From Cyclobacterium amurskyense (lineage in GTDB: Bacteria > Bacteroidota > Bacteroidia > Cytophagales > Cyclobacteriaceae), in contig NZ_CP012040.1 in the NCBI RefSeq assembly GCF_001050135.1, positions 806,001-870,000 of the forward strand: DNA of 64,000 nt. Direction: 5' to 3'. The notes under the pieces were generated by a model, which was not told the DNA's origin, did no database searches, and worked only from the letters and a program-made list of their open reading frames with translations. Positions 47,834 through 55,399 of the stretch are shown in pieces (the first letter of the stretch is position 1; every line of letters begins with the position of its first letter). The translations under genes were made by a program, and so were the position numbers.

Positions 47834-48961
47834 ATGCTTTTTTCATCCATCCCCGGACTTGGGGAAACGAAAGTCAAATTAATAAAGGCAATCCAAAACG
47901 ACCATCTGGCCCATGCTTTACTCTTCCATGGAAAAGAGGGGAGCCCAAACCTCCCATTGGTTTTGGCACTGGCCACCTACATCAACTGTGCTGATCCTGG
48001 AGAGGATGATGCATGTGGAAAATGTCCCTCATGCCTAAAAATGGAAAAGTTAGTACATCCAGACCTTAATTTTGCCATGCCTCTGCCTGCGGCAAAGAAA
48101 AGCAAGAGTGATGAGGATGAAGTAATGGATCTGCTTTCCTCTTGGCGTTCATTTGTTCTAAAAAACCCTTATGGAAATCTTCAGGATTGGAATTACCATC
48201 TGGCTATCAATAAACCATTGAGTATTTCAAAAGCGGCAGCCAAGCAGATCGTTAAAACACTGTCTTTAAAATCTTTTGAAGGTGGCTATAAAATGATGCT
48301 CATTTGGGCTCCTGAGACTATGAATGCCTCCGCAGCCAATGCCCTGCTCAAAATATTGGAAGAGCCTCCTGCCAAAACACTCTTCCTTATGGTTTGTCAA
48401 CAGCCGGAAAGCCTTCTTACCACCATTCTCTCAAGGACACAGAAGATACATGTAAGGAATTTTACAGACGAAGAAATTCAGGATTTCTTGGTTGAAAAAG
48501 GCTTATCTACTACAGTGGCTGCACAGCAAATTGCTCCCTTGGCTGACGGGAATTTAAGGGAAGCGATTTTACTTTCTCAAAATATCGAGGATAAAAACAC
48601 ATTAATATTTAGAGATTGGCTTAGGAACTGCTATTCAGTTAAAATTCAAGAGCTGGTAAATTTCGCAGAACAAATCACCACTTTCTCAAAGGAAGGACAA
48701 AGGTCCCTGCTTTTGACAGGCATTAATGTGATACGGGAGTCTTTACTAAACAGATCTCAGCTTAGTGAGTTAATGCGGACAAGTGATGAAGACCGAGATT
48801 TTATACAGAAATTCAGCAGTGCTGTATTGAATGATGACAAGCTTACTAAAATGTATACGGCATTAAATGATGCACATTACCATATTGAGAGAAATGCAAA
48901 TCCTAAAATCCTCTTTTTAGATCTGGCATTCAATTTAGCACGGATTATCAAAGCTGCATAA
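47834..48961 (+). CDS. holB: DNA polymerase III, delta' subunit
   Basis: A 375-residue clamp-loader subunit that helps load the beta clamp on primed DNA. It has the expected N terminus (SIPGLGETKVKLIKAIQNDHLAHALLFHG), a zinc-binding Cys set (C-D-P-G.. then CGKCPSC, about residues 51-67), the SAANALLKILEEPPAKTLFLMV block and the arginine-finger SRTQKI segment. The Walker A is degenerate (GKEGSPNLPL), as normal for delta'. It lies 11 bases after the GlmU-like gene. Confidence 0.95.
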   Translation: MLFSSIPGLGETKVKLIKAIQNDHLAHALLFHGKEGSPNLPLVLALATYINCADPGEDDACGKCPSCLKMEKLVHPDLNFAMPLPAAKKSKSDEDEVMDLLSSWRSFVLKNPYGNLQDWNYHLAINKPLSISKAAAKQIVKTLSLKSFEGGYKMMLIWAPETMNASAANALLKILEEPPAKTLFLMVCQQPESLLTTILSRTQKIHVRNFTDEEIQDFLVEKGLSTTVAAQQIAPLADGNLREAILLSQNIEDKNTLIFRDWLRNCYSVKIQELVNFAEQITTFSKEGQRSLLLTGINVIRESLLNRSQLSELMRTSDEDRDFIQKFSSAVLNDDKLTKMYTALNDAHYHIERNANPKILFLDLAFNLARIIKAA

Positions 48962-49017
48962 AGTAATAAAACCTCAACAGGCATCACTATTGTTCAAGTA
49001 AAGCTTAACTTTATGCC

Positions 49018-49452
49018 ATGGAAAAAATAATTATTGGGAGAAAAGAAACAATAGATCTTCCAGAATGGGGAATTAAAGCGATCAATGCCAAAGTAGACAC
49101 AGGAGCTTATAATTGTTCCATTCATGTTTCTTCTGTAGAAGAGGTGGAAGTTGACAATAAAAAAACACTGGAAATCATCCTATTGGCCCCTGGAGACAAG
49201 GGCTATACAGGAGAGAAAATAAATATTAGTAATTATAAAGTAAAAAAAGTAAAAAACTCCTTTGGTCACATTGAGAAGCGATTTTTAATCCATACTACCT
49301 TAACCCTCGGGAACCACAATTGCCAAGCGGCTTTTACACTTTCTGATCGTGCCAAAATGAAAAATGCTGTATTAATAGGGAGAAAAGTCCTTAAAGGCAG
49401 ATTTTTGGTAGATGTTGAGAAGGTAAATCGTACTGGCCAGGCAAAAAAATAA
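49018..49452 (+). CDS. RimB-like retropepsin-fold (ATP-dependent zinc protease family) protein
   Basis: A 144-residue member of the PF05618-type family. The DTGA motif (Asp about 27 in AKVDTGAYNCSIH) marks a single-chain aspartic-protease-like fold that would act as a dimer. Other family segments are RFLIHTTLTLGNHNCQAAFTLSDRAKMKNAVLIGRKVL. In Pseudomonas a homologous gene (rimB) next to rimK encodes a protease that trims the glutamate tails RimK adds to ribosomal protein S6. Here it lies 6 bases before rimK, which supports the same pairing. Confidence 0.88.
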   Translation: MEKIIIGRKETIDLPEWGIKAINAKVDTGAYNCSIHVSSVEEVEVDNKKTLEIILLAPGDKGYTGEKINISNYKVKKVKNSFGHIEKRFLIHTTLTLGNHNCQAAFTLSDRAKMKNAVLIGRKVLKGRFLVDVEKVNRTGQAKK

Positions 49453-49458
49453 ACGTTG

Positions 49459-50367
49459 ATGAAAATAGCCGTATTATCTAGAAATCCACAACTATATTCC
49501 ACGAGGCGGCTTATGAAAGCCATCCAAGAGGCTGGGCATGAAGCCTTAGTTATTGACCATTCAGCTTGTGATTTGGTCATTGAACAAACCGGTCCTTACA
49601 TTATATATAAAGGTGAGAAGCTGAAAGGAATTGATGCCATTATCCCTAGAATAGGCGCTTCAGTCACTTTTTACGGCACAGCTGTGGTCAGGCAATTTGA
49701 ACTGATGGGTGTGTTTTCTGTAATTGAATCTCAGGCAATTGTTCGGAGTCGTGATAAATTACGCTCCCTTCAAATCCTTTCCCGTGAAGGCTTAGGCATG
49801 CCCAAAACTGCATTCACCAACTTTTCTAAAGGTGGTGAAAAACAAATTGTAGAAATGGTGGGAGGCGCTCCTCTGATTATAAAATTACTTGAAGGCACGC
49901 AAGGCCTGGGTGTTGTTTTAGCTGAAACAAAAAAGGCTGGACAATCGGTAATAGAAGCCTTTCATGGACTGAAAGCACGCATCATTGTTCAGGAGTTTAT
50001 AAAAGAAGCAAAAGGAGCTGACATAAGGGCTTTTGTAGTGAACAATAAGGTGGTTGGAGCAATGAAAAGACAAGGAGCTGAAGGAGAATTTCGTTCCAAC
50101 CTACACAGAGGAGGGAAAGCAGAGGTAATCAAGCTTTCTCGTGCTGAAAAATCCGCAGCTCTCAATGCCGCCAAGGCTCTTGGGCTTTCTGTTGCAGGGG
50201 TAGACCTATTGCAATCAGACCGTGGCCCCTTGATTCTGGAAGTGAATAGCTCACCAGGTTTGGAAGGGATAGAAAAGGCAACAGGAATTGACATTGCAGG
50301 AAACATCGTTTCGTTTATTGAAAATTCTGTTCAGAAAAAAAACGCAAAAAGGAAATCGGACTCATAA
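49459..50367 (+). CDS. rimK: RimK-family ATP-grasp ligase (ribosomal protein S6 glutamate ligase)
   Basis: A 302-residue ATP-grasp enzyme that adds glutamates to the C terminus of ribosomal protein S6 in model species. Evidence: MKIAVLSRNPQLYSTRRL start, IIPRIGASVTFYGTAVVRQFE, RDKLRSLQILSREGLGMPKT, KLLEGTQGLGVVLAE, VQEFIKEAKGADIRAFVV and the metal-binding ILEVNSSPGLEGIE. The ATG at 49459 is preferred to the adjacent TTG. Its stop overlaps the hemC start by one base. Confidence 0.94.
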   Translation: MKIAVLSRNPQLYSTRRLMKAIQEAGHEALVIDHSACDLVIEQTGPYIIYKGEKLKGIDAIIPRIGASVTFYGTAVVRQFELMGVFSVIESQAIVRSRDKLRSLQILSREGLGMPKTAFTNFSKGGEKQIVEMVGGAPLIIKLLEGTQGLGVVLAETKKAGQSVIEAFHGLKARIIVQEFIKEAKGADIRAFVVNNKVVGAMKRQGAEGEFRSNLHRGGKAEVIKLSRAEKSAALNAAKALGLSVAGVDLLQSDRGPLILEVNSSPGLEGIEKATGIDIAGNIVSFIENSVQKKNAKRKSDS

Positions 50368-51305
50368 TGAAATCAATAAGAATAGGAACAAGAGGAAGCA
50401 AACTCGCTTTGTTTCAGGCCAATTATGTGGCAGATTTATTAAACAAAAATGGTTTATCCACTACCATAATACCTATAGAGACAAAAGGAGACAAGGTACT
50501 AGATGTCTCCATTTCAAAAATAGGAAGCAAAGGAGTTTTCACAGAGGAATTAGAAGCCAAACTGGCAATTGGAGAAATAGATATTGCCGTTCACAGCGCC
50601 AAAGATTTACCATCGCGCCTTCCTGAAGGCTTTGAAACCATCGCCTTTACTGAAAGGGAAAAAGTCAACGATATTATTATCAGCCATAAAGACGATTTTC
50701 CAGATTTAGCAGACACTAGTAAGCCTATAGTACTCGGAACATCAGCTACTAGAAGGGTGGCTACCTTAAAGTACTTTTACCCTCATGTCAAAACCGTTGA
50801 TGTTAGAGGCAACCTACAAACGCGAGTAGGCAAAATGGAAAGTGGGATTTGCGACGGCTTACTCTTGGCTTACGCAGGAGTGCATCGCATGGGATACGAC
50901 AACCTAATCAGGAAAGAGTTACCTATCACTGAATTTATCCCTGCCGTAGGACAGGGAAGTATTGGTGTAGAAATTCATGAAGGACTAGATCCAAGCCTGA
51001 AGACCATAATAGAATCTGCAGTCAATCATCCAAGGTCTGCAGCCTGCTTAAAGGCCGAAAGAAGCTTTTTAAGAATACTAGAAGGGGGTTGCAGCATTCC
51101 TGCTTTTGCCCTAGCTCAATGGGAAGGCGACACTTTAACCCTTGAAGGTGGATTAATGCAGATTGATGGCAAAGAGCGACTTTTCGCCTCTTTTAGTGGC
51201 AAAGAAGAAGACGCCGTATTCCTAGGTGAAAAATTAGCAGAAAACATTAAATCCCAGGGTGGGGACCAGTTATTAAAGGAAATTAAGCAGAGATTAAATG
51301 GCTAA
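50367..51305 (+). CDS. hemC: Hydroxymethylbilane synthase (porphobilinogen deaminase)
   Basis: A 312-residue cytosolic enzyme that joins four porphobilinogens into hydroxymethylbilane for heme synthesis. Evidence: IRIGTRGSKLALFQANYV, the catalytic Asp region HSAKDLPSRLPEG, GTSATRRVATL, DVRGNLQTRVGKM, AVGQGSIGVEI and the Cys that holds the dipyrromethane cofactor in LEGGCSIPAFA (Cys about 243). Its start overlaps the rimK stop, and its end overlaps the next gene by 8 bases, so translation is probably coupled. Confidence 0.98.
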   Translation: MKSIRIGTRGSKLALFQANYVADLLNKNGLSTTIIPIETKGDKVLDVSISKIGSKGVFTEELEAKLAIGEIDIAVHSAKDLPSRLPEGFETIAFTEREKVNDIIISHKDDFPDLADTSKPIVLGTSATRRVATLKYFYPHVKTVDVRGNLQTRVGKMESGICDGLLLAYAGVHRMGYDNLIRKELPITEFIPAVGQGSIGVEIHEGLDPSLKTIIESAVNHPRSAACLKAERSFLRILEGGCSIPAFALAQWEGDTLTLEGGLMQIDGKERLFASFSGKEEDAVFLGEKLAENIKSQGGDQLLKEIKQRLNG

Positions 51306-52149
51306 ATATTCATTAATAAGAATAATCACGGGTGCAATATTAATTCTATTTGCAGGCTCATGCGCTACAGAAAAGGACTATCTTATTACCATTGACACTA
51401 ACTATGGTAAGATGTATGCCATTCTCTACGATGAAACACCAGCGCATAAGGAGAACTTTATCGATCTAGCAAGCTCAGGAAGGTACGATTCAACCTCTTT
51501 TTATAGAATCATTGAGGATTTTATGATTCAAGGAGGAGATGTATTCAATAAGGAAGGCTTGGACCAGGAAGACTGGTACACTCTCCCTGCTGAATTCAAT
51601 GAAAACCTGATCCATGAAAAAGGCAGTATCGCAGCGGCAAGACAAGGTGACAACATTAACCCAGAAATGAGATCAAGTGGTTGTCAGTTTTATATAGTAG
51701 AAGGTAAAGTTTATGATGATACTAGCCTAACAACGGATATTAGGAAACTTCAGAAAGCATTCTCAAAATACCTCCAACTGGACAGCAATACTGAATTAAG
51801 AAATAAATACAGTGAACTTTATCAAAAAGGCGAATATGATAGCATAAATTCCTTAATGCTTTCCAATAAAATAGTGTTGGAAAAATTTTTTAACTTAAAT
51901 TTGGGATTAGACAAAAGAAAAAATCAGATTCAAGCTTATACTACTGTAGGAGGAACCCCCCACTTGGATGACACCTATACTGTTTTTGGAAAGGTAATAA
52001 AAGGACTGGATGTTCTAGACGATATTTCATCGTTGGAAACAAGGGGCAATGATTTGCCTGTAGAACCAGTATACATGAAAGTAAATGTAGAATTAGTATC
52101 TAAAAAGAAAATCGCAAAAGAATATGGATATCAATATCCTCAAGAGTAA
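51298..52149 (+). CDS. Cyclophilin-type peptidyl-prolyl isomerase lipoprotein with helical insert
   Basis: A 283-residue exported lipoprotein (lipobox FAGSC, Cys about 22) that should speed proline isomerisation in envelope proteins. Cyclophilin segments: ITIDTNYGKMYAILYDETPAHKENFIDLAS, SFYRIIEDFMIQGGDVFNKEG, GSIAAARQGDNINPEMRSSGCQFYIV. The fold is then interrupted by about 80 Lys/Leu/Glu-rich helical residues before resuming at TPHLDDTYTVFGKVIKGLDVLDDI. It overlaps hemC by 8 bases and the next gene by 26. Confidence 0.92.
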   Translation: MAKYSLIRIITGAILILFAGSCATEKDYLITIDTNYGKMYAILYDETPAHKENFIDLASSGRYDSTSFYRIIEDFMIQGGDVFNKEGLDQEDWYTLPAEFNENLIHEKGSIAAARQGDNINPEMRSSGCQFYIVEGKVYDDTSLTTDIRKLQKAFSKYLQLDSNTELRNKYSELYQKGEYDSINSLMLSNKIVLEKFFNLNLGLDKRKNQIQAYTTVGGTPHLDDTYTVFGKVIKGLDVLDDISSLETRGNDLPVEPVYMKVNVELVSKKKIAKEYGYQYPQE

Positions 52150-53071
52150 AAAACCGAAAATACTGATTACCGGAGCGAATGGTCTATTGGGACAGAAAAT
52201 CATAAAAGAAATACTTATTGAAGGAAAATATGATGCCATAGCCACCGGTAGAGGGGATTGTCGTTTGCCTACAGAATGGGATGGGTACATTTACGAAGAA
52301 ATGGACATCACCAATCTTAAAGATGTGATAGACGTTTTTAGGGTTTATTCGCCTGATTACGTCATTCATGCCGCTTCTATGACGGATGTCGACAGATGCG
52401 AAGTCAATAGACATGACTGCTTTGAGCAAAATGTTACTGCCACATTAAACATCATGAAAGGCAGCGAATTGGCAAAATCTCATTTGATATTTATTTCTAC
52501 AGATTTTATTTTTGACGGTAAAAATGGTCCATACGATGAATTGGCAAAGCCTAATCCATTGAATTACTACGGTAAAACAAAAATAGAAACTGAAATTGCC
52601 CTTCAGGATTATAAATACAATTGGGCCATAGTCAGGACAAATTTAGTTTATGGAATTGCCCATGACATGAGTCGTTCAAACATCATCCTATGGGTCAAAA
52701 AAGGCCTGGAACAAAACAAGGAACTAAGTCTTGTTGATGATCAGTTCAGAACCCCCACCCTTGCGGAGGATTTAGCGAATGGTTGTTTACTTATTGTAGA
52801 AAAAAATGCTACTGGGGTATTCAATATTTCAGGAGATGAATTACTAACACCTTATGATATGGCCATGATGACGGCCAATTTTTTTGATTTAAGTATTGAA
52901 GGAATAAAGAAAACAGATTCCAGCATTTTTGCTCAAGTTGCTGCCCGACCTTTAAAAACCGGGCTGGATATTTCAAAAGCAAAAAACATTTTGGGCTTCA
53001 AACCCAAAACTTTCAAAGAAGGGATTGCAATTTTAGCAAAACAAATTAAATTAGCTAATTATAAATTGTAA
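52124..53071 (+). CDS. RmlD-like SDR-family reductase
   Basis: A 315-residue extended short-chain dehydrogenase of the RmlD substrate-binding family. Evidence: Rossmann motif ITGANGLLGQ (about residue 16), HAASMTDVDRCE, FISTDFIFDG, the active-site Tyr-x3-Lys in NPLNYYGKTKIE, and DDQFRTPTLAEDLA. RmlD makes dTDP-L-rhamnose, but no other rml genes lie nearby, so the substrate is open. It overlaps the cyclophilin gene by 26 bases. Confidence 0.85.
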   Translation: MDINILKSKKPKILITGANGLLGQKIIKEILIEGKYDAIATGRGDCRLPTEWDGYIYEEMDITNLKDVIDVFRVYSPDYVIHAASMTDVDRCEVNRHDCFEQNVTATLNIMKGSELAKSHLIFISTDFIFDGKNGPYDELAKPNPLNYYGKTKIETEIALQDYKYNWAIVRTNLVYGIAHDMSRSNIILWVKKGLEQNKELSLVDDQFRTPTLAEDLANGCLLIVEKNATGVFNISGDELLTPYDMAMMTANFFDLSIEGIKKTDSSIFAQVAARPLKTGLDISKAKNILGFKPKTFKEGIAILAKQIKLANYKL

Positions 53072-53109
53072 CCATTTTTTTGTGAACGCCTATCAACCAC
53101 CCCAAAAAT

Positions 53110-54501
53110 ATGCAAAAATCTAGTAAAACCCCATCTCGAGGACAATGGGGATCATCATTTGGTTTTATCATGGCTGCCGGCGGATCGGCCGTTGGATTAG
53201 GTAACATTTGGAGATTCCCCTATATAACTGGCCAAAATGGTGGCGGTGCATTCGTCTTTGTCTACTTGGTTTGCGTCCTCCTAATAGGACTTCCTTTACT
53301 TCTAAATGAAATTGCCTTAGGTAGAAAGTCAGGAAAAAACCCTGTAGGTGCTATCAAAGAAACTGGAGGAAATAGGTTCTGGCAATCCTCAGGGGTATTG
53401 TGTGTGGTAGTTTGTTTTGCCGTACTTAGCTATTATTCAGTAATTGCAGGTTGGACTATTGGGTACATATTTACTGAACTAATAAACATCCCCATTGATT
53501 TTGAGGTTTTTATTCAGACACCTCATTATGTGATTCCTCTTTGCATGATTTTCATACTATTAACCATTAGTGTGGTTCTAGGTGGGATTTCAGGTGGGAT
53601 TGAAAAAGCGGCTAAATTTCTAATGCCCGTATTGTTTCTAATTATCATCCTTATCGCTGCAAGGTCAATTACACTACCTGGAGCATCAAAAGGCCTAGAA
53701 TATTACCTTTCTCCAGACTTTAGCAAAATAAATGGCAAAGTGGTTTTATCTGCTCTTGGACAAGCTTTCTTTAGTTTGTCTGTAGGTTGGGGACTGATGA
53801 TAACTTTTGGATCGTACCTACCGAAAAGCAATAACATCATCAAGTCTTCTGCCTGGATAGCCGGAATGGACAGCACCGTGGCACTTATGGGAGGTTTAAT
53901 GATTTTCCCTGCACTATTTGCTTTATTACCAGGTGTGAGCCCAGATGAAGGACCTGCTTTGGTTTTCAATGTTTTACCAAGAGTTTTTGATCAAATTGAA
54001 CCATTCGGAAATATTATTGGAGGTTTGTTTTTCTTACTCTTATTGGTCGCTGCACTCACCTCTAGTATTTCCATGCTTGAGGTTCCTGTCGCCTATTTTA
54101 TAGATGAAAGAAAATGGTCAAGAAAAAGGGCAGCTTGGACAATCGGTATAGCCGCAATGTTTTTAAGTATTCCTTCTTCCCTGGCATCTGTTAAAGGAAA
54201 CTTCTTTAACGTTATGCACATCAACTTCTTTGGTAATGATATCATAGGCTTCTTTAATCTTATGGATTTCTTCTTTGGAACTTTAGCCATTGTAGTGATT
54301 TGCTTAATGCTAAGTCTTTACTCCGGCTGGATTAAAAAAGTCAGCGTTTTTGCTTCAGAACTTTCCATGGGCGCTCCTTCATTTGAAGGCTTTCCAGCAA
54401 AGGCTTGGATGTTTTTTATCAAATGGATCTGTCCCATCGTGATAATATTTGTATTACTCAATATGGTAGGTGTATTCGGAGAACCTGGAGAAGGAGGATG
54501 A
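53110..54501 (+). CDS. Sodium-dependent transporter, NSS/SNF family
   Basis: A 463-residue inner-membrane symporter with about 11-12 helices. The first helices carry the family hallmark FIMAAGGSAVGLGNIWRFPY (about residues 16-35) and FVYLVCVLLIGLPLLLNEIALGR. Later, AFFSLSVGWGLMITFGSY holds Na+/substrate-site positions. Bacterial members such as LeuT move amino acids with sodium. The substrate is unknown. The C-terminal tail is short. Confidence 0.94.
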   Translation: MQKSSKTPSRGQWGSSFGFIMAAGGSAVGLGNIWRFPYITGQNGGGAFVFVYLVCVLLIGLPLLLNEIALGRKSGKNPVGAIKETGGNRFWQSSGVLCVVVCFAVLSYYSVIAGWTIGYIFTELINIPIDFEVFIQTPHYVIPLCMIFILLTISVVLGGISGGIEKAAKFLMPVLFLIIILIAARSITLPGASKGLEYYLSPDFSKINGKVVLSALGQAFFSLSVGWGLMITFGSYLPKSNNIIKSSAWIAGMDSTVALMGGLMIFPALFALLPGVSPDEGPALVFNVLPRVFDQIEPFGNIIGGLFFLLLLVAALTSSISMLEVPVAYFIDERKWSRKRAAWTIGIAAMFLSIPSSLASVKGNFFNVMHINFFGNDIIGFFNLMDFFFGTLAIVVICLMLSLYSGWIKKVSVFASELSMGAPSFEGFPAKAWMFFIKWICPIVIIFVLLNMVGVFGEPGEGG

Positions 54502-54551
54502 TTCAACACTGAACCTTAAACCCTTATTACCTACAACAAAACGACATTATT

Positions 54552-54596
54552 AGAAATCAAAAAAGGCAACCTCAATGGTTGCCTTTTTTGATTTCT
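54552..54596. terminator. Long perfect bidirectional terminator
   Basis: AGAAATCAAAAAAGGCAACC, a 5-base loop, then its exact complement ending GATTTCT. The 20-base perfect stem includes A and T runs, so it can stop transcription from both sides: the transporter (+) and the bactofilin operon (-). Confidence 0.9.
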
Positions 54597-54610
54597 ATCT
54601 ATAAGTATTA

Positions 54611-54824
54611 AACCCGGATTATGTAATAGGATTTCTCCGTCCTGACAATAGTCAGGGGTGAAGCCTGTCCCGAGTTTACGGGAAGTGTTGCAATCGCAAG
54701 AAAATCAGGCTGTTTGGAAATTTTAGCATAGCACCGCTATGGTGAAATTTCCAAACAGCAACGAAGTGGCTGATTTTGAAGCGATTTCAGCACGTAATAG
54801 ATTGTCTATTACATATTTCGGGTT
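54611..54824 (-). repeat. Short TIR element, copy 2 (MITE-like, inverted relative to copy 1)
   Basis: This 214-base unit is the reverse complement of the 3557-3760 element, with terminal inverted repeats AACCCGGATTATGTAATAG and AACCCGAAATATGTAATAG. Inside are a strong hairpin at 54711-54759 (CTGTTTGGAAATTTTAGCAT pairing with ATGGTGAAATTTCCAAACAG, few mismatches), a CCTGACAATAGTCAGG palindrome and a CCCGAGTTTACGGG stem. It begins 10 bases after the bactofilin stop codon. No coding capacity. Confidence 0.88.
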
Positions 54825-54834
54825 AAAATAATTT

Positions 54835-55395
54835 CTACCAAGTTCTGGGAAGATCCTTATTGCCATCATCCATTCCAGAAGAAGTATCAGTGGTGTAAGT
54901 TCTTACCTGTGGTTTTGCAATTGGTTTCACAGGGGCTTCTTTTTTCTCAGCCGTTTTTTCATCCAACATAGAGTAAAGTTCTTCTCTACTCACTGAGTTG
55001 ATCTTGCTGGACTTAGACGCTTCATCTACAGCTTTAGGTTCCACTACCTGTACCCCACTATTGATTTGAGCTCCTTTGTGAATGTGAATAGCGCTCGTAA
55101 TAATATTACCAGATACCTTTGCATTGGAATAAACAGTTGTGTCACCTTTAATATATAAATCACCAACAACTTCACCATTGATGCTGATTTCTTCTGCGAT
55201 TATATCTCCTGTAATGGAAGCTTTTTCTCCAACTACCACCTTTTTATCTGTTCGAATACTGCCTACGAGTATACCATCTGCTCTGATATCACTTTTGGAA
55301 ATAATATCACCTGTAAGTTCGAAACCCAATGATAAAACGGTCACTTTACCTACATTGGCTTCTTTATTCTGTTGCTTGCTGGATCCGAATTTCAT
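54835..55395 (-). CDS. Bactofilin of the actin-like operon
   Basis: A 186-residue bactofilin: short N-terminal tail, beta-helix core at about residues 20-120 with GFELTGDIISKSDIRADGILVGSIR, VVVGEKASITGDIIAEEISINGEVVGDLYIKG and SGNIITSAIHIHKGAQI repeats, then a 65-residue polar tail that includes VSREELYSMLDEK. Bactofilins polymerise without nucleotide. The start codon lies four bases after the stop of the actin-like gene, and its ribosome-binding sequence (AAAGGAG) is inside that gene, so the two are translated together. The tail might bind the partner. Confidence 0.92.
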   Translation of the reverse strand: MKFGSSKQQNKEANVGKVTVLSLGFELTGDIISKSDIRADGILVGSIRTDKKVVVGEKASITGDIIAEEISINGEVVGDLYIKGDTTVYSNAKVSGNIITSAIHIHKGAQINSGVQVVEPKAVDEASKSSKINSVSREELYSMLDEKTAEKKEAPVKPIAKPQVRTYTTDTSSGMDDGNKDLPRTW

Positions 55396-55399
55396 ATTA

